From Belnapia rosea (GTDB lineage Bacteria > Pseudomonadota > Alphaproteobacteria > Acetobacterales > Acetobacteraceae), in contig NZ_FMZX01000012.1 in assembly GCF_900101615.1 (NCBI RefSeq), positions 89,838 through 153,837 on the forward strand: a stretch of DNA of 64,000 nucleotides. The letters run 5' to 3'. Position 1 is the stretch's first letter, and each line of letters begins with the position of its first letter. The notes below the pieces were generated by a model. The model worked only from the letters and a program-made list of their open reading frames with translations, searched no databases and was not told the origin of the DNA. Positions 25,453-34,241 of this stretch are shown piece by piece. Both the position numbers and the translations under genes were made by a program.

Positions 25453-28400
25453 ACCGCCTCCACCTCGGCGACGCCCGGCAGCACCTTCATCGCCTGCATC
25501 AGGCGGGGCGAGACATTGAATTTACCAGGCAGGGCGAGCTCAACTTCCTGCCCCTCCCCCGTCCGGGCCACGACCACGACCCGGCCGCGACCCCTGCCCT
25601 CCCGCTCCAGCAGCGTGCGGATCGGATCGACCGCGGCGGGGCCCTCGAGCCAGAGGCGGATGCCCTGGCCGACGCCCTGGCTCGCCTTCTCCAGCCCCTC
25701 GACCTCGCTCGCGGTGAGGCGCAACGCATCGTTCTCCAGCCGCGCCTCGGCCTTCACCAGCAGGGCATTGCCCTCGGTCAGCAGGTCGCGGACACGGTTC
25801 AGCACCTCGCTGAACAGCGTCACCTCGAAGCTGCCGGTCTGGTCGGACAGTGTCAGCCAGCACATGCGGCTGCCGGTGCGGGTCGGCCGCTCCTTGGTGG
25901 CGACGACGGTGCCGGCCAGCGTCAGCTTGGCCGAGCCGCCCTTGGCGCGATCGGCAATGGCGAGGAAGGGCGTGACGCCGAGGCGCTTCAGCACATCCTT
26001 GTAGGTGTCGAGCGGATGGGCGGAGAGGTGGAAGCCCACGGCCTCCGCCTCATAGGCCAGCTTCTCGAGCTGCGGCCAGTCGGGGATGTCCTTCAGCCGC
26101 AGCGGCACTGGGCCACCGGTGCTGCCGAACATGTCGGCCGTCGGGTCCTCGCGGCGTTCGGCGGCTTCCTGGGCGGCGCGCAGCACCACCTCGGCCCCGG
26201 CGACCAGCCTGGCGCGGTTGCCTTCCAGCCGGTCGAAGGCGCCAGCCTTGGCCAGGTTCTCGATCTGCATCTTGTTGAGCAGCTTCGGATCGACCCGGTG
26301 GGCGAAATCAGCGACCGAGGCAAAGGGCCCCGCGGCATCGCGCGCGGCGACCAGCGCCTGCATGGCCGCGGCGCCGACCCGCTTCACCGCGGCGAGCGCG
26401 AAGCGGATGGCCTGCTTGCCGCCCTCCTGCGCCTCGACGAGGAAGAAGGCGCCGGAGCGGTTGATGTCGGGCGGCAGCACGGGGATGCCGAGGCGCGAGC
26501 ATTCCTGCATATGCCCGGCCAGCTTGTCGGTCTTGTCGAGGTCGAGCGTCATCGAGGCGGCGAGGAAGGCGACGGTGTGATTCGCCTTCAGCCAGGCGGT
26601 CTGGTAGCTAACCAGCGCGTAGGCAGCCGCATGCGACTTGTTGAAGCCGTACTCGGCGAACTTCGCCATCATGTCGAAGATCTCGGTCGCCTTGGCCGGC
26701 TCGATGCCGTTCCTCACCGCGCCCTCGGTGAAGATGGCGCGCTGCTGCTCCATCTCCTTGGCGATCTTCTTGCCCATGGCGCGGCGCAGCAGGTCGGCGC
26801 CGCCGAGCGAATAGCCCGCGAGCTCCTGGCTGATCTGCATCACCTGTTCCTGGTAGACCATGATGCCGAAGGTCTCCGCCAGGATGGGGTGGATCTTCGG
26901 ATGCGGGCTCTCCCAGGGCTCGCCATGCTTGCGCTGGCAATAGGCGGGGATGTTCGCCATGGGGCCCGGGCGGTAGAGCGAGACGGCGGCGACCAGGTCC
27001 TCGAAGCGGTCGACCTTCATCTGCCGCAGGCAGTCCCGCATGCCCTGGCCTTCGAACTGGAACACCCCGGCGGCATCGCCCTTCCGCAGCATCTCGAAGG
27101 TCTTGGCATCGTCGAGCGGGATGGCGTTGATGTCGACCTCGACCCCCTGCCCCTTCAGGATCTCCAGCGCCTGCTCGATGACCGTCAGCGTCTTCAGGCC
27201 GAGGAAGTCGAACTTCACCAGGCTCGCTTGCTCGACATACTTCATCGAGTACTGGGTGATGAGCATGTCGCTGCGCGGATCGCGGTAGAGCGGGACGATG
27301 TCGATCAGCGGCTTGCGGCCGATGACGACGCCGGCGGCATGCGTCGAGGCGTTGCGGTAGAGGCCCTCCAGCTGGTTGGCGATCTCGAGCAGCCGCGCCA
27401 CCTGCTCATCGGCGTCACGCATCTGCTGCAGGCGCGGCTCGCCCTCGATGGCCTGGGCGAGCGTCACCGGCTTCGCCGGGTTGAAGGGGATGAGCGAGGC
27501 GATGCGGTCCACCTGCCCATAGGGCATGCCGAGCACGCGGCCCACATCGCGCACCGCCGCCTTGGCCTGCAGCTTGCCGAAGGTGATGATCTGCGCCACC
27601 CGGTCCTCGCCATACTCGCGGCGGACATAGGCGATGACCTCGTCGCGCCGGTCCTGGCAGAAGTCGATGTCGAAATCCGGCATCGAGACACGCTCGGGGT
27701 TGAGGAAGCGCTCGAAAAGCAGGCCGAAGCGCAGCGGGTCGAGATCGGTGATCTGCAGCGCCCAGGCAGCGACCGAGCCGGCGCCCGAGCCGCGGCCTGG
27801 CCCGACCGGGATGGGCGGCGTCTGCGCCTTCGCCCATTGGATGAAATCAGCGACGATCAGGAAGTAGCCGGCGAAGCCCATGCTCTCGATGACGCCGAGC
27901 TCGTAGTCCAGGCGCGTGTCATAGACCTCGCGCTTGTCGGCCTCGATGCCCGCCACGTCCAGCCGGGCGGCGAGGCCGCGGCGGGCCATGTCGCGCACCG
28001 TCTCGGCCTCGGTCATGCCGGGCTGCACCTTGGGGCAGATCGGCAGCTCCGGCTTCTTGGTCTCCGCCATCACCGCGCAGCGGCGGGCGATGGCGATCGT
28101 GTTGTCGCAGGCATCCGGCAGGTCGGCGAAGAGAGCGCGCATGGCGGCCGGCGGCTTGAACCAGTGCTCCGGCGTGACGCGGCGGCGTTCCTTCTCGGCC
28201 AGTACCCGGCTTTCAGCGATGCAGAGCAGGGCGTCATGCGCCTCATGCATCGCGGGAACGGCGAAGTAGACGTCATTGGCGGCGACAATGGGCAGCGCCA
28301 TCTCGTCGGCCAGCGCCAGCAGGGCCGGCTCGATCGCCTTCTCGACCTCCAGACCGTGCCGGTGCAGCTCCACCGCCAACCGGTCCGGGAAGGTGGCGGC

Positions 28401-28904
28401 GAGGCGGCGCAGGAACTCCTCGGCGACGTCCCGCCGCCCTTCCGCCAGCAGCCGGCTGACCGGGCCGAGCGTGCCGCCGGTCAGCAGGAAGATGCCCTCG
28501 GCATGCTCCTCCAGGGTCGCATAGGAGAGGCAGGGCCGGCCGGAGGCATCCGAGCCGAGGAAGGAGCGCGAGGACAGGCGCTGGAGGTTGTCGTAGCCCC
28601 GCGCATTCATCGCCAGCGCGACGATCGGATCCGGCGGCATCCGCTCCGCCTCGGGGCGCGGGTCGGATGCGGTGCGCGATAGCCAGAGCTGGCAGCCCAT
28701 GATGGGCTGGATGCCCTTGCCCTGGCAGCTCTGCGCGAATTCCAGCGCGCCGAAGAGATTGGCCGAATCGGTGAGCGCCACGGCCGGCATACCGGCCTCC
28801 TTGGCGAGGCTCGCCAGCTTCTCCGCCTTGATGGCGCCTTCGGAGAGCGAGTAGCTGGAATGGACGTGAAGATGGACGAAACCGGCGTTGGGGTCTGCGC
28901 TCAT
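25449..28904 (-). CDS. dnaE: DNA polymerase III alpha subunit
   Basis: The 1151-residue replicative polymerase subunit. It begins with the PHP domain (FVHLHVHSSYSLSEGAI), continues with the polymerase core, where PDFDIDFCQDRRDEV supplies catalytic aspartates and GRGSGAGS the phosphate-binding loop, then the helix-hairpin-helix region and an OB domain near residues 980-1060. Length matches DnaE1 (about 1160 in E. coli), not DnaE2. It is divergent from the DMT transporter gene and overlaps the end of ada on the opposite strand. Confidence 0.97.
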   Translation of the reverse strand: MSADPNAGFVHLHVHSSYSLSEGAIKAEKLASLAKEAGMPAVALTDSANLFGALEFAQSCQGKGIQPIMGCQLWLSRTASDPRPEAERMPPDPIVALAMNARGYDNLQRLSSRSFLGSDASGRPCLSYATLEEHAEGIFLLTGGTLGPVSRLLAEGRRDVAEEFLRRLAATFPDRLAVELHRHGLEVEKAIEPALLALADEMALPIVAANDVYFAVPAMHEAHDALLCIAESRVLAEKERRRVTPEHWFKPPAAMRALFADLPDACDNTIAIARRCAVMAETKKPELPICPKVQPGMTEAETVRDMARRGLAARLDVAGIEADKREVYDTRLDYELGVIESMGFAGYFLIVADFIQWAKAQTPPIPVGPGRGSGAGSVAAWALQITDLDPLRFGLLFERFLNPERVSMPDFDIDFCQDRRDEVIAYVRREYGEDRVAQIITFGKLQAKAAVRDVGRVLGMPYGQVDRIASLIPFNPAKPVTLAQAIEGEPRLQQMRDADEQVARLLEIANQLEGLYRNASTHAAGVVIGRKPLIDIVPLYRDPRSDMLITQYSMKYVEQASLVKFDFLGLKTLTVIEQALEILKGQGVEVDINAIPLDDAKTFEMLRKGDAAGVFQFEGQGMRDCLRQMKVDRFEDLVAAVSLYRPGPMANIPAYCQRKHGEPWESPHPKIHPILAETFGIMVYQEQVMQISQELAGYSLGGADLLRRAMGKKIAKEMEQQRAIFTEGAVRNGIEPAKATEIFDMMAKFAEYGFNKSHAAAYALVSYQTAWLKANHTVAFLAASMTLDLDKTDKLAGHMQECSRLGIPVLPPDINRSGAFFLVEAQEGGKQAIRFALAAVKRVGAAAMQALVAARDAAGPFASVADFAHRVDPKLLNKMQIENLAKAGAFDRLEGNRARLVAGAEVVLRAAQEAAERREDPTADMFGSTGGPVPLRLKDIPDWPQLEKLAYEAEAVGFHLSAHPLDTYKDVLKRLGVTPFLAIADRAKGGSAKLTLAGTVVATKERPTRTGSRMCWLTLSDQTGSFEVTLFSEVLNRVRDLLTEGNALLVKAEARLENDALRLTASEVEGLEKASQGVGQGIRLWLEGPAAVDPIRTLLEREGRGRGRVVVVARTGEGQEVELALPGKFNVSPRLMQAMKVLPGVAEVEAV

Positions 28905-28951
28905 GCCGGGGAGACTAGCACGCCACCCCCGTGGCCTGCATGCTGCGCGCG

Positions 28952-29827
28952 ATGCCGGACCAGCCCAGCCGTGCCGTGGTCGCCGCCGGCGTCCTCGCGA
29001 TGTTCCTGTTCAGCGCCAATTTCGCGGCCACCGGCCATGCGCTGGCCGTTGGGCTTTCGGTGCCGGACCTGGTGCTGATCCGCTATGGCGTGGCGGGGCC
29101 GCTTTTCCTCGCGCTGCTGGTGCGAATCGGGCTGGGCGGCCTGTCCTTGGGTCGGGCGGCGGTGCTCGCCGCCCTTGCCGGGGCGCCCTATTTCCTGCTG
29201 ACGGCGGCGGCGCTCCGCTTTGCGCCCGCCGTGCATGCCTCCATCCTCAACCCCGGCGGGACGATGGTCTTCGCGCCCCTCCTTGCCTGGTGGCTGTTGC
29301 GGACCCCTCCGGAGACAGGCGTGCGCATCGGCCTGCCGGTGATCGTGGTGGGGCTGCTGCTGATCGGATGGGCCGGACTCGGCGAAGGCGGCAGGCAAGC
29401 CTGGATCGGCGACCTTCTGGTGCTGATGAGCGGCTTCAACTGGGCGCTCTATGGCGTGCTGATGCGGCGCTGGCAGGTCAGCGGGCTGCGCGCGGCGGCC
29501 ATCATCGGTGCCTTCTCCCTGGCCTGGGTACCGGTGCATCTTCTGATCTTCGGCATCGGCGGGGTGGTCGCGCATCCGGCGGAGGCGCTGGGGCAGGCAA
29601 TCTACCAGGGGCTGATCGCCGGTGGCCTCGCCATCATCCTCTATAGCCGCGCGGTGGTGGCGATGGGGCCGGCTCGTGCAGCCCTGCTGCCGCCGCTCGT
29701 GCCGGCACTCGGCGTGCTCTGGGCCTGGCTGCTGCTCGGCGAGCATGTCAGCGCGATGCAGGTCGCCGGAATGGTGACCGTGGTGGCCGGGATGCTCTGC
29801 GGTGCGCTGTGGCGCCGTGACAGATGA
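28952..29827 (+). CDS. EamA-family DMT transporter
   Basis: A protein of about 291 residues with ten predicted membrane helices in two EamA repeats; the first repeat has FSANFAATGHALA..PDLVLIRYG and the second FNWALYGVLMRRW and the end GVLWAWLLLGEHVSAMQVAGMVTV. Members export amino acids, nucleosides or metabolites; the substrate is unknown. Alternative starts exist at 28931 (GTG) and 28940 with no clear ribosome site for any. It is followed after 79 bp by the small membrane protein gene. Confidence 0.85.
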   Translation: MPDQPSRAVVAAGVLAMFLFSANFAATGHALAVGLSVPDLVLIRYGVAGPLFLALLVRIGLGGLSLGRAAVLAALAGAPYFLLTAAALRFAPAVHASILNPGGTMVFAPLLAWWLLRTPPETGVRIGLPVIVVGLLLIGWAGLGEGGRQAWIGDLLVLMSGFNWALYGVLMRRWQVSGLRAAAIIGAFSLAWVPVHLLIFGIGGVVAHPAEALGQAIYQGLIAGGLAIILYSRAVVAMGPARAALLPPLVPALGVLWAWLLLGEHVSAMQVAGMVTVVAGMLCGALWRRDR

Positions 29828-29906
29828 GACAATTGCGGCCCGTGGCTGCAATGCTCCGGCGACATTCCGGTGTCACACCGCCGCCGACAAAGACCCGGAG
29901 GATTCC

Positions 29907-30311
29907 ATGTCTCGACTGCCCGCCCTTTTCCTCATCGCCGCGGCGCTTTGCCTGGTCGTCGGCACCAGCCTTGGCATCGCCATGGGCATCGCGCATGACT
30001 TTCACTTGGCGCCGGTGCATGCGCATCTCAACCTGGTCGGCTGGACGACGCTGGCGCTGATGGGGCTGAGCTACCGCGCCTGGCCGCAACTGGCCGAGAG
30101 CCGGTTGCTGGCACCTCTGCAATTCTTCCTCTCGGCCGGCTCCGCCGTCGCCTTCCCGGCCGGCATCTATCTCTCGATCGAGCATGAGGCGCCGGGGCTT
30201 GCGATCGGCGCAGCGCTTGTCTTCTTCGCCAGCACGTTGCTCTTCCTGCTACGGCTGCTGCCGCTCGTCCTGGCAAGGCAGCCAGCCGCGCGGATGGTCG
30301 TGGCGGAGTAG
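29907..30311 (+). CDS. Small four-helix membrane protein with HAHLNLVGW motif (cytochrome c oxidase subunit I-like)
   Basis: A 134-residue protein with four membrane spans. The motif PVHAHLNLVGWTTLALMGL at the start of span 2 resembles the heme-ligand helix of cytochrome c oxidase subunit I and NnrS-type proteins, in which His and the adjacent GW/GF are conserved. Such small stand-alone proteins are found in Alphaproteobacteria and often annotated as cytochrome-c-oxidase-like, but their role is unknown. CGGAGGATTCC precedes the ATG, a strong site. It converges on lolD with 3 bp between the stops. Confidence 0.7.
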   Translation: MSRLPALFLIAAALCLVVGTSLGIAMGIAHDFHLAPVHAHLNLVGWTTLALMGLSYRAWPQLAESRLLAPLQFFLSAGSAVAFPAGIYLSIEHEAPGLAIGAALVFFASTLLFLLRLLPLVLARQPAARMVVAE

Positions 30312-30314
30312 GCC

Positions 30315-30998
30315 TCAGCCCGGCACCACCCGCCCGTCCCGCAACGTCACCACCCGGTCCATCCGCGCCGCGAGGGCCGGGTTGTGGGTGGCGATGAGGG
30401 CGGCGACGCCCTGGCCGCGCACGGCGGAAAGCAACTCCTCGAAGACGAGGTCCGAGGTGCCGACATCAAGATTGCCGGTTGGCTCGTCGGCCAGAAGGAT
30501 GCGCGGCGCATTGGCCAGGGCCCGGGCGATGGCGACACGCTGCTGCTCGCCGCCTGAGAGCCGGCCGGGGCGATGGTGCCCCCGCCCTTCCAACCCGAAG
30601 CTGCCGAGCAACTGCCGGGCCCGTGCCTCGGCAGCCGGACGAGGCGTGGCATTCGCCATCTGCGGCAGCACCACATTCTCCTCCGCCGTGAATTCGGGCA
30701 GCAGGTGGTGGAACTGGTAGACGAAGCCGATGGCGGTGCGACGGATGGCGGTGCGTGCGTCATCCGAGAGCGTCCCGGCGGCGCGGCCGGCGACGAATAC
30801 CTCGCCGGCATCGGGCCGCTCCAGCAGCCCGGCCAGATGCAGCAAGGTCGACTTGCCGGTCCCGGACGGGGCGACGAGAGCGACGATTTCGCCGGCCGAT
30901 AGCGTCAGCTCGGCCCCGGTCAGCACGGTCAACTCGCCTGCCTCGGTCCGGAAGCGGCGGGCGACGCTCTCCAGGCGGAGCGGCGGAGCGTCACTCAT
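30315..30998 (-). CDS. lolD: Lipoprotein-releasing system ATPase LolD
   Basis: A 227-residue ABC ATPase. Walker A is [11 protein letters not shown], the Q-loop lies in [10 protein letters not shown], the signature is [16 protein letters not shown] and Walker B is [28 protein letters not shown] is the LolD-type sequence that distinguishes it from MacB and FtsE relatives. With LolC it extracts lipoproteins from the inner membrane. Its ATG overlaps the lolC stop by 8 bp. It is the last gene of the proS-lolC-lolD group. Confidence 0.94.
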   Translation of the reverse strand: MSDAPPLRLESVARRFRTEAGELTVLTGAELTLSAGEIVALVAPSGTGKSTLLHLAGLLERPDAGEVFVAGRAAGTLSDDARTAIRRTAIGFVYQFHHLLPEFTAEENVVLPQMANATPRPAAEARARQLLGSFGLEGRGHHRPGRLSGGEQQRVAIARALANAPRILLADEPTGNLDVGTSDLVFEELLSAVRGQGVAALIATHNPALAARMDRVVTLRDGRVVPG

Positions 30999-32247
30999 TG
31001 CGCAGGGCCTCCACCGGGTCGAGCCGCGCGGCGCGCCAACTGGGGTAGAGCGTCGCCAGCAGCGACAGGCCGAGGCCCATCAGCACCACCTGCACCACCT
31101 CATGCGGATCGACCACGGCCGGGAGTTGCGAGAGGAAATAGACCTCGGGGCTGAACAGCTCGGTCCCTGTCAGGGCCTGCAGCGCCTGGCGGATGCTCTC
31201 GATGTTGAGGCAGAAGGCGAGGCCCAGGCCAAAGCCGATCAGCGTGCCGATCACCCCGACCGATGCGCCGCACAGCAGGAAGATTCGCATGATGGCGCCG
31301 CGCGTCGCGCCCATGGTGCGAAGGATGGCGATGTCCCGCCCCTTGTCCTTCACCAGCATGATCAGCGAGCTGACGATGTTGAAGGCGGCGACGATGATGA
31401 TGAGGGTGAGGATGAGGAACATCACGTTCCGCTCCACCTGCACCGCGTTGAAGAAGCTGCTGTTGGCGTCCTGCCAGTCAACGATGCGGATCGGCTGCTG
31501 CTGGCCGAGGGCGCGGCGGATCTCGAGGTTGATCGGGCGCACCCGTGTCGGATCCTCGACGAAGACCTCGATCTGCGTCGCCGCATCGCCGGTCTGGAAG
31601 AAGAGCTGCGCCGCTGCCATGGGCAGGTAGACGAAGCTGGTGTCGTACTCGTTCATGCCGATATTGAAGAGGGCCACCACCCGGTAGGCGCGGACCCGCG
31701 GCAAGGTGCCGAGCACGGTGGTGCGGCCCTGAGGCGAGACCAGCGTCACCCGGTCGCCGACGCCGATGCGCAGCTTGGAGGCAAGGCCGGTGCCGATGAC
31801 GATGCTGTCCTCGCCGCCGAACTCCGCCAGCGAGCCGCGGCGGAGATTGCCGGCGATGATCGCCTTCGCCCGCAGGTCGTCCGGCGCGATGCCCCGGGCG
31901 AGGCCGCCCGAGGCGCCGCCCTGTTCGCTGGTCAGCAGAACCTGTCCTTCGACAACGGGCGTCGCCGCGGTGACGCCGGGCACGCGGCCGATGGCCGCGG
32001 CCAGCGGGTCATAGTCGCGCAGCGGCCCGCCATCGGCCGAGTAGACACCCATATGGCCGTTGAGGCCGAGAATGCGGCCCAGCAGCTCCTGCCGGAAGCC
32101 GTTCATCACGCTCATCACGATGATCAGCGTGGCGACGCCCAGGGCGATCCCGACCAGCGAGAAGATGGCGATGACGGATACGAAACGCTCGCCCTTCCGG
32201 GCGCGCAAATAGCGGAAGGCGACGGCGCGCTCGAAGGCATCGAACAT
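30991..32247 (-). CDS. lolC: Lipoprotein-releasing system permease LolC/E
   Basis: A 418-residue permease with one N-terminal membrane span ([28 protein letters not shown]), a periplasmic MacB-like domain of about 220 residues and three C-terminal spans with [21 protein letters not shown] and [16 protein letters not shown]. The start [18 protein letters not shown] is typical of LolC/LolE. Only one permease gene is present, as expected in Alphaproteobacteria where a single LolF-type protein forms a homodimer. It begins 8 bp after the proS stop. Confidence 0.94.
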   Translation of the reverse strand: MFDAFERAVAFRYLRARKGERFVSVIAIFSLVGIALGVATLIIVMSVMNGFRQELLGRILGLNGHMGVYSADGGPLRDYDPLAAAIGRVPGVTAATPVVEGQVLLTSEQGGASGGLARGIAPDDLRAKAIIAGNLRRGSLAEFGGEDSIVIGTGLASKLRIGVGDRVTLVSPQGRTTVLGTLPRVRAYRVVALFNIGMNEYDTSFVYLPMAAAQLFFQTGDAATQIEVFVEDPTRVRPINLEIRRALGQQQPIRIVDWQDANSSFFNAVQVERNVMFLILTLIIIVAAFNIVSSLIMLVKDKGRDIAILRTMGATRGAIMRIFLLCGASVGVIGTLIGFGLGLAFCLNIESIRQALQALTGTELFSPEVYFLSQLPAVVDPHEVVQVVLMGLGLSLLATLYPSWRAARLDPVEALRNE

Positions 32248-32255
32248 GACGAGGA

Positions 32256-33566
32256 TCAGGCGCCCTTGATGCGGGCGATGGCATCCTCGAGCGACAGTTC
32301 CAGCCTTTCGCCCGTGGCCCGGCGCTTCAGCTCCACCTTGCCGGCGGCCGCCCCACGTGGGCCGATGATGGCCTGCCAGGGATAGCCCATGAGGTCGGCA
32401 TCGGCGAATTTCACCCCGGCCCGCTCCGGCCGGTCGTCATAGACGGCATCGCCGTCGAAGGCGGCGTAAAGCCGGTCGCACAGCGCATCGGTTGCCGCAT
32501 CGCCCTGCTTCAGGTTCAGCACGGCGAGGCGGAAGGGCGCCACCGCATCCGGCCAGATGATGCCGGCCTCGTCATGGCTGGCCTCGATGATGGCGCCGAC
32601 GAGGCGGGAGACGCCGATGCCGTAGCTGCCCATCTCGGGCGTCACCGGCTTGCCGTCGGCACCCTGCACCTGCAGCCCCATCGCGGCGCTGTACTTCGTA
32701 CCGAAATAGAAGATGTGGCCGATCTCGATGCCGCGTGCCGAGACCTGGCGCTCGGCCGGGATGGCGTTCCAGGCCGCCTCGTCATGCTTCTCGTCGGTGG
32801 CGGCGTAGCGGCTGGTCCAGAAGTCGACGATGGGCGAGAGATCCCCCTCGTAGTCCGGCGCCTGGCCGAGCACGTCGAAATCCAGCAGATCGCGGTGGAG
32901 ATAGACCTGGCTCTCCCCGGTCTCGGCCAGGATCAGGAATTCATGGCTGAGATTGCCGCCAATGGGGCCCGTATCGGCCTGCATGGGAATGGCTTTCAGC
33001 CCCATCCGGGCGAAGGTCCGAAGGTAGGCGACGAACATCTGCCGGTAGCTCTTCTGCGCCCCGGCATAATCGAGGTCGAAGCTGTAGGCATCCTTCATCA
33101 GGAATTCGCGGCTGCGCATGACGCCGAAGCGGGGGCGCACCTCATCCCGGAATTTCCACTGGATATGGTAGAGGTTGCGCGGCAGGTCGCGATAGCTCCT
33201 GGCGTAGGTGCGGAAGATCTCCGTCACCATCTCCTCATTGGTCGGGCCATACAGCATGTCCCGGTCGTGCCGGTCCTTGAGGCGCAGCATCTCGGGCCCG
33301 TAGGCGTCGTAGCGGCCCGACTGGCGCCAGAGATCGGCCGTCTGGATCGTCGGCATCAGGATCTCCTGGGCGCCGGCGCGGTCCTGCTCCTCCCGGACGA
33401 TCTGCTCCACCTTCTGCAGCACCCGCCAGCCGAGCGGCAGCCAAGCATAGATGCCGGCGCTGGTCTGCCGGACCATGCCCGCGCGCAGCATCAGCCGGTG
33501 CGAGGCAATCTGCGCATCGGCTGGGGTTTCCTTGAGGGTCGGCAGGAAGGCGCGGGACAGGCGCAA
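32256..33566 (-). CDS. proS: Prolyl-tRNA synthetase (short alphaproteobacterial form)
   Basis: The 436-residue class II enzyme that charges tRNA-Pro. Motif 1 is near [12 protein letters not shown], motif 2 is [26 protein letters not shown] (split here into [10 protein letters not shown] and the REF element) and motif 3 is [15 protein letters not shown]. The editing INS domain of the long bacterial form is missing, as usual for Alphaproteobacteria. The start is a TTG at 33566 with AGGAG 6 nt upstream, giving the normal [13 protein letters not shown] beginning; the frame is open to 33677 but without conserved sequence. A terminator at 33753-33784 separates it from the genes upstream. Confidence 0.95.
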   Translation of the reverse strand: MRLSRAFLPTLKETPADAQIASHRLMLRAGMVRQTSAGIYAWLPLGWRVLQKVEQIVREEQDRAGAQEILMPTIQTADLWRQSGRYDAYGPEMLRLKDRHDRDMLYGPTNEEMVTEIFRTYARSYRDLPRNLYHIQWKFRDEVRPRFGVMRSREFLMKDAYSFDLDYAGAQKSYRQMFVAYLRTFARMGLKAIPMQADTGPIGGNLSHEFLILAETGESQVYLHRDLLDFDVLGQAPDYEGDLSPIVDFWTSRYAATDEKHDEAAWNAIPAERQVSARGIEIGHIFYFGTKYSAAMGLQVQGADGKPVTPEMGSYGIGVSRLVGAIIEASHDEAGIIWPDAVAPFRLAVLNLKQGDAATDALCDRLYAAFDGDAVYDDRPERAGVKFADADLMGYPWQAIIGPRGAAAGKVELKRRATGERLELSLEDAIARIKGA

Positions 33567-33651
33567 GGCTGGCTCCTGGGGTGTTCGGGCGGCGGAGACT
33601 AGTGGCGTGGCGCCCGATCCGCCAGTGGTCCGGATTTGCAGATTTAACAGC

Positions 33652-33701
33652 AATTTTCTTTCGATGCTGCGGTGCAATACGAACGATCCTGAAAGAAAAT
33701 T
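33652..33701. repeat. Perfect 11-bp inverted repeat in the proS leader/promoter region
   Basis: AATTTTCTTTC (33652-33662) and its exact complement GAAAGAAAATT (33691-33701) flank a 28-bp spacer. The element lies about 85 bp upstream of the TTG start of proS, in a GC-poor stretch, and could be an operator or a long leader hairpin. No T-run follows on the proS strand. Confidence 0.6.
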
Positions 33702-33752
33702 ACCCCTCGGCGATGGTTTTTCCTTGCTCTTTCGTAAGCGGCCGAGTAGACG

Positions 33753-33784
33753 AAAAAAAGGGCCGCACCCATGGGGTACGGCCC
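33753..33784 (-). terminator. Rho-independent terminator after the nuo-birA-rnj-DUF1467 block
   Basis: On the minus strand an 11-bp stem (GGGCCGTACCC / GGGTGCGGCCC, one mismatch) with a 3-nt loop is followed directly by seven T residues. It lies 184 bp downstream of the DUF1467 stop and upstream of proS, so transcription from rnj should stop here and proS needs its own promoter. Confidence 0.8.
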
Positions 33785-33866
33785 GAGTTTAGGGAGGAAA
33801 CGCCAGTCACACGGCAGAAAGAGGACCAACCCTCTCTCTGCGAGTATGTTGGCGCGGGGGACCAAC

Positions 33867-33953
33867 GTGGCACAACGTCAATCGATGCCGCGATCGATGA
33901 AAAAAGTGGCTCCCAGACACAAACCGCACAAACAGAAAGCGACACCGGCCTAA
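33867..33953 (+). CDS. Possible very basic 28-aa ORF
   Basis: A GTG-started frame with GGGGG 6 nt upstream encodes 28 residues with ten Arg, Lys or His (MPRSMKKVAPRHKPHKQK in the middle). An ATG at 33846 in the same frame has no ribosome site. It uses AAA codons unlike its GC-rich neighbours. It may be a small basic protein or simply the sense of an RNA gene. No family is recognised. Confidence 0.22.
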   Translation: MAQRQSMPRSMKKVAPRHKPHKQKATPA

Positions 33954-33968
33954 ACGGCCGAAAGTCGC

Positions 33969-34229
33969 TCATTTTTCGGGCATAGCCAACCAGCCGCTCC
34001 GGAAGCTCATCCAATCGCTTGTGATGAGCACGTAAGCCCCCAGCCAGAACACGGTCGAGACCAGGGTGGTGATCACCACCTTGCGCCAGAGTCGGGGGTT
34101 CTGCGGCGCGCCGCGCCAGCCGCTCTCGGCGTCACCCTCGGCGACCGGCTGCGTGCCGATGGGCAGCACCGCGAAGAGCACCACCCACCAAATGAGGAAA
34201 TAGACGACTGTCCCGCTGACCCAACCCAT
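33969..34229 (-). CDS. DUF1467 family membrane protein
   Basis: An 86-residue protein with two membrane spans (about 6-26 and 52-71). The start VYFLIWWVVLFAVLPIGTQP and the middle W-R motif before the second span are typical of DUF1467, an alphaproteobacterial family of unknown function. The location between rnj and proS is the usual one in this class. The gene begins 12 bp after the rnj stop and is cotranscribed with it. Confidence 0.85.
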   Translation of the reverse strand: MGWVSGTVVYFLIWWVVLFAVLPIGTQPVAEGDAESGWRGAPQNPRLWRKVVITTLVSTVFWLGAYVLITSDWMSFRSGWLAMPEK

Positions 34230-34241
34230 GGGATCGCTTCC

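Noticed and set aside
24456..28682. 1408-codon open frame on the plus strand across ada and dnaE
   Set aside because: It is antisense to dnaE and in a shifted frame of ada. Composition is Arg/Gly/His-rich without any motif, as expected for a GC-rich shadow frame. DnaE on the other strand has all polymerase motifs.
32256..33566. ProS looks truncated (436 residues)
   Set aside because: The short form without the INS editing domain is the usual alphaproteobacterial type; motifs 1-3 are present.
33644..34014. Minus-strand frames of 73 and 104 codons upstream of proS
   Set aside because: They run across the terminator stem and T-tract, lack ribosome sites, and have no recognisable composition.
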